A stretch of DNA of 64,000 bases, taken from positions 806,001 through 870,000 of the forward strand of contig NZ_LR215979.1 of assembly GCF_900683735.1 (NCBI RefSeq). The letters run 5' to 3'. The translations under genes were made by a program, and so were the position numbers. Source of the DNA: Fusobacterium ulcerans ATCC 49185 (GTDB lineage: Bacteria > Fusobacteriota > Fusobacteriia > Fusobacteriales > Fusobacteriaceae). Shown here piece after piece: positions 58,019 to 64,000 of the stretch. The notes beneath the pieces were generated by a model. The model saw only the letters and a program-made list of their open reading frames with translations. It had not been told where the DNA came from and made no database searches. Numbering within the stretch: the stretch's first letter is position 1; each line of letters starts with the position of its first letter.

Positions 58019-59165
58019 TATATTCTGTGAAATAATAGATAATTTTGGTGATATAGGTGTAGTATACAGGCTGGGAAAGGAATTTAAGAAAGTTTTTGGA
58101 GAAAATACAAGAATAAGAGTGATACTTAATAGGCTTGATGAATTTACTAATATAAATTCAAAGGTAAAAAATATTTCAAATCAAGAACTAGAGGGAATTC
58201 AATATGTTACATATGAATATGTTAAGAAAAATATGTGTACTTTTTCCACTGCAAATGTTATAATAGAAGCCTTTGGGTGTACAATACCTGAGGAGTATAT
58301 GAATGAAGCTTATGACAATTCAGAACTGCTGATAAATTTAGAATATCTCTCAGCTGAGGACTGGATAGAGAGCTGTCATTTACAGGAATCACCAAGCGGA
58401 AAAGGGAAATTAAAGAAGATATTTTTTATGCCTGGATTTACTGAAAAAAGTGGAGGAGTCATTGCTGATTCACTTTATCTGGATAGAATAAAAAATGTAA
58501 TTGAAAACAAGGAATATTACAGAAAAAAATATTTATCAGAAATAGAAAATATTGATAAAAAAATTATAGGAACAGTGTTTTCATATGAAAAAAACTTTAC
58601 TCCATTATTTAGAGACTTGAAGTCTTTAGATAAGGAAATAGTAATTTTAGCTATGGGGGAAAAGACGCAAGAAGGCTTTAAAAACTTTTTTGAGAAAAAT
58701 TTTATAGAAAAGCTTGGAAATATTTATAAATATGGTAAAATAGAAGTACAGTTCTACAAATTTTTAAGTCAGGAAGATTATGAAGAATTAATAAATCTGA
58801 CAGATTTTAATTTTGTAAGAGGAGAAGATTCTTTTATAAGAGCAGTACTCACAGGAAAGCCTTATCTATGGCATATTTACTGTCAGGAAGATTATGCTCA
58901 TATGGATAAAATAGAAGGATTTTTAGATAAATATGAAAAACAGATGAAGGGAAAAACTTCAGATGAATATCTGTTTGAGTACAAGAAGCTTTTTAAAGAT
59001 TACAATTTTAGAAGAGAAAATTCTTTAGAAGAAGGAAAAGAGGAATATTTATTTTTCTTCAACAATCTGAAGGAGATAGAAAGATGCAATTCTCTATTTA
59101 GAGATTTTCTTATCTCAAACTGTAATCTTATAAATAAAATAAAAGATTTTATAGAGAAATTTTAG
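57999..59165 (+). CDS. earP: EF-P arginine rhamnosyltransferase EarP
   Basis: EarP transfers rhamnose from dTDP-rhamnose to Arg32 of elongation factor P. The 388-residue protein shows the family start LDIFCEIIDNFGDIGVVYRL with the two conserved aspartates (Asp14, Asp18), NLEYLSAEDWIESCH, FFMPGFTEKSGGV, and the late motif FVRGEDSFIRA with Glu276. It lies 10 bases before efp, whose product has Arg at position 32. ATG 57999 (AGGAG 13 bases upstream) places the aspartates close to their positions in Pseudomonas EarP; ATG 57987, four codons earlier, is the alternative. Either way it overlaps the preceding gene. Confidence 0.9.
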   Translation: MELKSLDIFCEIIDNFGDIGVVYRLGKEFKKVFGENTRIRVILNRLDEFTNINSKVKNISNQELEGIQYVTYEYVKKNMCTFSTANVIIEAFGCTIPEEYMNEAYDNSELLINLEYLSAEDWIESCHLQESPSGKGKLKKIFFMPGFTEKSGGVIADSLYLDRIKNVIENKEYYRKKYLSEIENIDKKIIGTVFSYEKNFTPLFRDLKSLDKEIVILAMGEKTQEGFKNFFEKNFIEKLGNIYKYGKIEVQFYKFLSQEDYEELINLTDFNFVRGEDSFIRAVLTGKPYLWHIYCQEDYAHMDKIEGFLDKYEKQMKGKTSDEYLFEYKKLFKDYNFRRENSLEEGKEEYLFFFNNLKEIERCNSLFRDFLISNCNLINKIKDFIEKF

Positions 59166-59175
59166 GAGGTCAAAA

Positions 59176-59739
59176 ATGAAAATAGCTCAAGAATTAAGAG
59201 CAGGAAGTACAATTAAAATCGGAAACGATCCATTTGTAGTTCTAAAATCAGAGTACAACAAATCAGGAAGAAACGCAGCAGTGGTAAAATTTAAAATGAA
59301 AAATCTATTAAATGGAAATATTTCAGATGCTGTTTACAAAGCAGATGAAAAAATGGATGATATCAGACTTGATAAAATCAAAACTGTTTATTCTTACAAT
59401 GATGGAAGTTTTTATGTATTCTCAAATCCGGAAACTTGGGACCAAGTAGAACTTAAAGAAGAAGACCTAGGAGATGCTATCAACTATCTTGAAGAAGGAA
59501 TGGAATTAGATGTAATATACTATGAGTCTACTCCAGTTGCTGTAGAACTACCTACTTTCCTTGAAAGACAAGTTGAGTATACTGAGCCAGGACTAAGAGG
59601 AGATACAAGTGGAAAAGTAATGAAACCAGCTAGAATCAATACTGGATTTGAAATTCAGGTTCCTCTATTCGTTGAACAAGGTGAATGGATTAAAATCGAC
59701 ACTAGAACAAATGAATATGTAGAAAGAATTAAAAAATAA
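59176..59739 (+). CDS. efp: Elongation factor P with Arg32 modification site
   Basis: EF-P rescues ribosomes stalled on consecutive prolines. The 187-residue protein has the three OB-like domains. The acceptor loop reads EYNKSGRNAAVVK, with Arg at residue 32, the arginine type targeted by EarP rather than the lysine type modified by EpmA. Other signatures are FSNPETWDQVELKEEDLGDA and LRGDTSGKVMKPARI. TAGGAGG precedes the ATG. The immediate earP neighbour and the Arg32 agree with each other. A terminator follows. Confidence 0.97.
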   Translation: MKIAQELRAGSTIKIGNDPFVVLKSEYNKSGRNAAVVKFKMKNLLNGNISDAVYKADEKMDDIRLDKIKTVYSYNDGSFYVFSNPETWDQVELKEEDLGDAINYLEEGMELDVIYYESTPVAVELPTFLERQVEYTEPGLRGDTSGKVMKPARINTGFEIQVPLFVEQGEWIKIDTRTNEYVERIKK

Positions 59740-59745
59740 TTTTTT

Positions 59746-59783
59746 AATAAAAGCTGATCGGGTGACTTGGGTCAGCTTTTTAA
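59746..59783 (+). terminator. Terminator after efp
   Basis: A perfect 9-bp stem AAAAGCTGA/TCAGCTTTT (59749-59757, 59772-59780) is followed by T. Confidence 0.8.
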
Positions 59784-59807
59784 TTATATTAATTAAGCGG
59801 GGTTAGT

Positions 59808-60545
59808 ATGGATAGGAATAAATTTGATGCTATCTTAGAAAAAGTAATGAAAGTTCGTGGAGTAAAAATAAATAGAGAAAACTTCTTGAATAAAGAATTA
59901 TCTAAATATTTTTCTGAAGATGTAGTGAAAAAAGCTGTTCAGGAGAATCCAGCTATTGCAGGAATAGACGTTTCTGAAATAAATAAAATAGCAGATAGAG
60001 TGATTGCATGTGAAATAAGGCAATCTACTCTTATTTCAACAATTATAGGTATTCCAGGTGGAATAGCTATTGTTGGAACTATATCTATTGATATTACTCA
60101 ATATTTTGGACGTATAATCAGAATAACTCAAAAACTAGCTTATCTTTATGGCTGGAAAGATATGTTTGAAAATAAAGAGGAATTGAGCAGAGATACTATT
60201 GATCGTATGACTTTACTTATGGGAGTGATGTTTGGAGTAGACTTGGCAGATAATGCTGTGGTTAAACTTGCTCAAAGTGCTGCATTGAATATTGAAAAGA
60301 AGATATTGCAGAAAGCTTTGACAAGAAGTGCAGTATACCCAATAATCAAAAAAGCTGCCTCGATATTAGGTATTAAAGTCAGTCAGCAGAGCTTTTCTGT
60401 TGGAGTAAGTAAAGCTATTCCATATATAGGAGGAGTAATTTCAGGATTAGTTACTTATATCACAATGAAACCTCTTGCTCTTAACCTACAGGAAGCTTTA
60501 TCTGAACTTCCTTTGGCAGATGCAAGTTTTTATAAAGATAAATAA
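59808..60545 (+). CDS. Uncharacterised membrane-associated protein, possibly EcsC-like
   Basis: The 245-residue protein is not confidently recognised. It has a basic N-terminal region (about 1-70), a Gly-rich hydrophobic segment (IIGIPGGIAIVGTISIDITQ, about 82-101) leading into RIIRITQKLAYLYGW, a second amphipathic region, and another Gly-rich hydrophobic segment (AIPYIGGVISGLVTYITM, about 201-218). Paired Gly-rich hairpins flanking helices resemble the EcsC family. The ribosome site is weak (GGGG at 59798-59801). It has a terminator on each side, so it may have its own promoter. Confidence 0.55.
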   Translation: MDRNKFDAILEKVMKVRGVKINRENFLNKELSKYFSEDVVKKAVQENPAIAGIDVSEINKIADRVIACEIRQSTLISTIIGIPGGIAIVGTISIDITQYFGRIIRITQKLAYLYGWKDMFENKEELSRDTIDRMTLLMGVMFGVDLADNAVVKLAQSAALNIEKKILQKALTRSAVYPIIKKAASILGIKVSQQSFSVGVSKAIPYIGGVISGLVTYITMKPLALNLQEALSELPLADASFYKDK

Positions 60546-60548
60546 TTT

Positions 60549-60608
60549 AAAAAGGATGATTTGAAAGAGGAAAGATAGTAAACTTAATTATCTTTAAATC
60601 ATCCTTTT
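60549..60608 (+). terminator. Nested hairpin terminator after EcsC-like gene
   Basis: The outer 13-bp perfect stem AAAAGGATGATTT/AAATCATCCTTTT (60550-60562, 60596-60608) encloses an 8-base purine bulge (GAAAGAGG) and an inner stem AAAGATA/TATCTTT (60571-60577, 60589-60595). The architecture matches the element at 19968. T-rich sequence follows. Confidence 0.75.
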
Positions 60609-60850
60609 ATTTTATTAGATAATATTGAGATAGTTTTTAAATTCTTTCAATAAAATATTTAATGAAATATGGAAGAGAGAATTTAGAGATTAGATATATT
60701 TTAAAAAATTTGCAATAAAAATACTTACCTTTAATTTTTTTCATAAAATATAGAAGAATATAAAATTTCAACAATAACATAGCTACTTTTAAATAAATTA
60801 TAACAGTTAAAACTTTTGATTTTTTAATAATAAAAATTTAATTTTTTTAT
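60609..60850. other. AT-rich gap without recognised features
   Basis: The 240 bases between the convergent genes hold no open frame, clear hairpin or repeat that I can see; composition is strongly A/T. Confidence 0.5.
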
Positions 60851-61390
60851 TTAGATAGTATATTCTTCATTCCCGTCTTCTCCATCTTCATCTTCATCGT
60901 TTTCCTCTTCTCCATATTTTTCTGGATTTAGATAAATATGTTTGTATGAAAGCTTTTTGAAAAGCTGATATAAAAATGAATTTATGAACATTCCAATAAT
61001 TCCTCTAATAACAAGAATAAACATAAGGATATACTCTAATTTAAAATTAAAATTCTGATAATATTTTAGATATTGTGCAGGCAAAATTAAAATAACAGAT
61101 ACTATACCTGATAAAATAGCAGATACCACCCATGAACAAACAAGAAATATCAGAAAATATACAAACTTGTAATATTTGTCCATTTTAAAATATACAATAT
61201 ATGCAGCCAGAAAGAAAAAACCAACAATAATTCCTGCAATATTAGCATTGTGACTACGAAAGAGCAGAAAACTAAGCCAGTAAGTTAGAATTGTAATAAG
61301 CAGATAAACTCCTGATATAGCTAATATAAAATAATCAAAATATTTTTCATTTTCTCTTTCATAGCATTCTTTTATACTTTTTTTCATCAT
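60851..61390 (-). CDS. Small four-helix membrane protein with acidic C-terminal tail
   Basis: The 179-residue protein is not recognised. It has four hydrophobic segments (about 20-42, 50-68, 75-105, 115-140) and a very acidic tail (about 158-175: EEENDEDEDGEDGNEE). The acidic end could bind cations, but that is speculation. TTGGAGG lies 8 bases before the ATG at 61390. It follows the metal ATPase on the same strand, separated by a large structured element. Confidence 0.65.
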   Translation of the reverse strand: MMKKSIKECYERENEKYFDYFILAISGVYLLITILTYWLSFLLFRSHNANIAGIIVGFFFLAAYIVYFKMDKYYKFVYFLIFLVCSWVVSAILSGIVSVILILPAQYLKYYQNFNFKLEYILMFILVIRGIIGMFINSFLYQLFKKLSYKHIYLNPEKYGEEENDEDEDGEDGNEEYTI

Positions 61391-61471
61391 TTATTTTTCC
61401 TCCAATAGTTTTATTAACTAAATTATACCATTTTATTTTTTAAAATAAATCTTTTTTAGTATCATATTATG

Positions 61472-61606
61472 AAAAAAGAGTGATTTATAAGCGAAATAAT
61501 TAATGATTACAACAATATTACTGTTGTATCTGAGTAATTATATTAGTTAAAATTACTAACTGTTTAATTACTGAAAAATTAATATAGCTTTTTTATCACT
61601 CTTTTT
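61472..61606 (-). repeat. Large palindromic element predicted to fold as a three-way junction
   Basis: The outer 12-bp perfect stem AAAAAGAGTGAT/ATCACTCTTTTT (61473-61484, 61595-61606) encloses two arms. Arm one is TACAACA/TGTTGTA (61508-61514, 61522-61528). Arm two is AGTAATTA/TAATTACT (61533-61540, 61565-61572) capped by TTAGT/ACTAA. A T-run follows on the minus strand, so it can terminate the metal ATPase transcript. Confidence 0.7.
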
Positions 61607-61617
61607 ATTATTTAAAT

Positions 61618-63978
61618 TTAATTTCTTTTTATTCCCTGTGAAGCATTAAGTACAGCTAATAATGATACTCCAACATCTGAGAATATAGCCATCCACATAT
61701 TTGCTATACCAAAAACTCCAAGTATCATAACTATTACTTTTACTCCAAGAGCCATAACAATATTCTGCATAACAACTTTTTTATTTTGCTTTGCTATTTT
61801 TAATAGTTCAAGTATCTTAGAAGGCTCATCTTTCATTATAACAACATCAGCAGCTTCTATTGCAATATCACTGCCTACACCCCCCATAGCTATTCCTACA
61901 TCAGCTAGAGATAGTACAGGAGCATCATTGACACCATCTCCTACAAAGACAACACCTTTATCATTTTTAGATTTAATTTCTTCAAGTTTACTTACTTTAT
62001 CCTGTGGAAGTAGCTGAGAATATACATTGTCAGGATTCAAACCAAGTTTTTCTCCAACCACTGCTCCTATTCTGTCACTATCTCCAGTAAGCATATAACT
62101 TTGGATGCCAACTTTTTTCAATCCAGCTATTGTCATAGGAGAATCTTCTTTTATTTCATCTGAAATATATACATATCCTAGGAAAACATTGTCTTCAGCT
62201 ACATAGAGAACAGTTCCAGCATAATGTTTTTCTTCAGCTTCTATTTTGTATTCTCTCATAAGTTTATAGTTACCTATAAGTATCATTTTACCTTCATAAT
62301 AAGAAAGTACTCCAAATCCAGAAAGCTCTTTATAACCTTCTATGTATTCTTCATTTATTTCAATACTTCCATGACTTACAATAGCTTTTCCTATTGGGTG
62401 ATTAGAGTAGAATTCACCTATTTTAGCAGTTTTTAAAAGATCATCTTCATTTCCATTTACAGCTTCAAGTTTGTCTATTTTAAATTTACCTTTAGTAAGT
62501 GTTCCTGTTTTATCAAATACAACAGCCCCTATAGTTGTAAGAGCTTCAAGATAGTTTCCTCCTTTGATGAGGATACCGCTTTTAGAAGCTTTTCCTATGC
62601 TGCTGAAGAAAGTAAGTGGAACAGATAATACCAAAGCACAAGGACAAGATATAACAAGGAATATCAATGCTCTTCCAAACCACATATTGAAGTTGCCAAA
62701 TAATGCTGGGAATCCAAGTCCAACTATCAATGCTATTAACACTACTATTGGAGTATAATATCTTGCAAATTTTGTAATGAATTTTTCTGATTCTGCTTTC
62801 TTATTGCTTGCATTTTCTACCATTTCAATTATTTTATTAATAGTAGAATCACTGAAAAGTTTTGTAACCTTTACTTCAAGGACTCCAGCTCCATTCAAGC
62901 TTCCACTTAGAACTTCACTGTTTACAGTAACATCAGAAGGAAGAGATTCTCCAGTAAGTGCAGCAGTATTCAAGTCACTTTCACCTTTTATTACAATTCC
63001 ATCTACTGGAACTTTTTCTCCAGATTTAATGATAATGATATCTCCAATTTTTAGTTTTTTAGGAGAAATCTTTACTACTTCACCATTGTTATCTCTTATA
63101 TTTGCATAATCAGGTCTGATATCTAAAAGCTTTTCAATAGATTTTCTTGAATTTCTTACAGCAGATTCTTGGAAGTACTCACCTATTTTATAGAAAAGCA
63201 TTACTCCAACAGCTTCAGTTGTTTCTCCCAGATAAAAAGCACCAAATGTAGCAATAGTCATCAGGAAGTTTTCATCAAGGAAATTTCCTTTTGTAATATT
63301 TTTAAAGGAATTAAGAACAACATCTCCACCTAAGATTATATATGCAACTATAGATACAGCAAGTTTTACCATTGGGAAAGGTTTAAGGAAAACAGAAACA
63401 ATAAATAGAACAGCTCCAATAATAAGAAGCATTTTTTCTCTTTTCTCTTCTGCTTTTTCTTGAGCTATTTCTTCTTCTCTTTTAGCTCTTGCTTCATCTG
63501 TGTCATCATCACTTTCAGCTTTGTATATTAAAGTTCCAGGTTCTAATTTATCAGCTATTGTGTTTATTTTTTCTAAGAAACTTTTTTCATCAAAAGATGA
63601 ATCAGATTCAATAGTCATCTTTTTTTTGTAAAGATCAAGATTGCTGTTGATAACTCCTGCTAGTTTAGAACTTTCATGCTGTATTTTAGCAGCACAACCA
63701 GCACATCCTAAATTTTCTACAACATATTCTCTTGTTTTTATCAGTTCATTTTCTTTTTTATATATTTTTGTTCCAGGTTCAAGCTTGTCAGCCACTTTAT
63801 TGATATCTAATAAAAATTTTTCTTCATCAAAACTGTCATCAGTTTCAACTACCATTTTTTTCTTGTAAAGATCAAGATTGCTGTTTAGTATACCTGACAT
63901 TTTAGAACCCTCATGTTGTATTTTGGCAGCACAACCAGCACAGCCAAGGTTATCCACTGCATACTCTCTTACTTTCAT
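61618..63978 (-). CDS. Heavy-metal P1B-type ATPase (Zn/Cd/Pb type) with two N-terminal metal-binding domains
   Basis: The 786-residue ATP-driven metal exporter of the inner membrane begins with two similar soluble domains, each with NLGCAGCAAKIQHE (CxxC at Cys13/16 and Cys92/95), and a charged linker. The membrane part has the CPC motif SCPCALVLSVPL. The catalytic loop has FDKTGTLTKG (phosphorylated Asp), an HP motif (SNHPIGKAI) and VGDGVNDAPVL. The last helices read IFSDVGVSLLAVLNAS, matching the Zn/Cd/Pb group (ZntA/CadA) rather than copper exporters, whose usual signatures are absent. GGAGG precedes the ATG. No metal regulator gene is within the window; one could lie beyond 64000. Confidence 0.9.
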   Translation of the reverse strand: MKVREYAVDNLGCAGCAAKIQHEGSKMSGILNSNLDLYKKKMVVETDDSFDEEKFLLDINKVADKLEPGTKIYKKENELIKTREYVVENLGCAGCAAKIQHESSKLAGVINSNLDLYKKKMTIESDSSFDEKSFLEKINTIADKLEPGTLIYKAESDDDTDEARAKREEEIAQEKAEEKREKMLLIIGAVLFIVSVFLKPFPMVKLAVSIVAYIILGGDVVLNSFKNITKGNFLDENFLMTIATFGAFYLGETTEAVGVMLFYKIGEYFQESAVRNSRKSIEKLLDIRPDYANIRDNNGEVVKISPKKLKIGDIIIIKSGEKVPVDGIVIKGESDLNTAALTGESLPSDVTVNSEVLSGSLNGAGVLEVKVTKLFSDSTINKIIEMVENASNKKAESEKFITKFARYYTPIVVLIALIVGLGFPALFGNFNMWFGRALIFLVISCPCALVLSVPLTFFSSIGKASKSGILIKGGNYLEALTTIGAVVFDKTGTLTKGKFKIDKLEAVNGNEDDLLKTAKIGEFYSNHPIGKAIVSHGSIEINEEYIEGYKELSGFGVLSYYEGKMILIGNYKLMREYKIEAEEKHYAGTVLYVAEDNVFLGYVYISDEIKEDSPMTIAGLKKVGIQSYMLTGDSDRIGAVVGEKLGLNPDNVYSQLLPQDKVSKLEEIKSKNDKGVVFVGDGVNDAPVLSLADVGIAMGGVGSDIAIEAADVVIMKDEPSKILELLKIAKQNKKVVMQNIVMALGVKVIVMILGVFGIANMWMAIFSDVGVSLLAVLNASQGIKRN
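63523..63732 (-). repeat. Intragenic repeat, second metal-binding domain
   Basis: Codons 83-152, the second copy. The shared stretches NSNLDLYKKKM and ADKLEPGT are identical in both copies. Confidence 0.85.
63760..63969 (-). repeat. Intragenic repeat, first metal-binding domain
   Basis: Codons 4-73 of the metal ATPase. They are repeated with high identity as codons 83-152, a period of exactly 79 codons, which indicates tandem duplication. Confidence 0.85.
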
Positions 63979-64000
63979 ATATATCCTCCATAATATTATT

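Overview
The window looks like a chromosomal segment of a Fusobacterium, most likely from the gut-associated F. varium / F. ulcerans / F. mortiferum group. The evidence is the very low GC content, the preference for AGA, GGA, ATA and AAA codons, a FadA-type adhesin next to a giant Fusobacterium-style autotransporter, and an EarP/EF-P(Arg32) pair. The species is inferred from content; I could not run a search. Coding density is high and most genes are on the + strand. I see no rRNA, tRNA, CRISPR array, phage or transposase gene.

Region by region. 1-9.1 kb is a housekeeping run: folD (cut by the window edge), an ACT-domain regulator, accB, a CBS protein, a CorC-type membrane protein, a DUF502 protein, a TPR lipoprotein, apt, the bifunctional (p)ppGpp enzyme and tgt. 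9.1-20.5 kb is a surface module: a secreted coiled-coil protein, a 3322-residue type V autotransporter and a FadA-like adhesin. 20.5-24.5 kb (minus) holds a GntR-RCK_C regulator resembling the c-di-AMP sensor BusR, then htpG and mgtE. 24.7-30.8 kb holds rsmB, a TrmR-like methyltransferase, a D-aminoacylase-like amidohydrolase divergent from a 7-alpha-hydroxysteroid dehydrogenase, dps, and azlCD. 30.9-36 kb is a creD-DUF2339-DUF3999 membrane operon. 36.3-45.9 kb holds a DEAD-box helicase with a long leader, mltG, a B12-binding radical SAM protein, tilS-ftsH, rpsO and a YibE/F protein. 46.3-51.9 kb is a complete Opp/Dpp peptide ABC operon. 52-55 kb holds spmA-spmB and a nucleoside kinase. 55.2-64 kb holds an ABC-F ATPase (minus), an OYE-family oxidoreductase, earP, efp, an unrecognised EcsC-like protein, a small membrane protein and a P1B-type metal ATPase with two N-terminal metal-binding domains.

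How parts fit together. The peptide ABC importer and AzlCD fit an amino-acid-fermenting, peptide-using life. The steroid dehydrogenase fits exposure to bile. The surface module fits adhesion. EarP beside an EF-P carrying Arg32 predicts rhamnosylation of EF-P. Genes are separated by many clear intrinsic terminators. Several are unusually elaborate nested palindromes, some shared between loci, and these are the least explained sequence feature here. Many promoters carry an extended -10 of the form TGnTATAAT.
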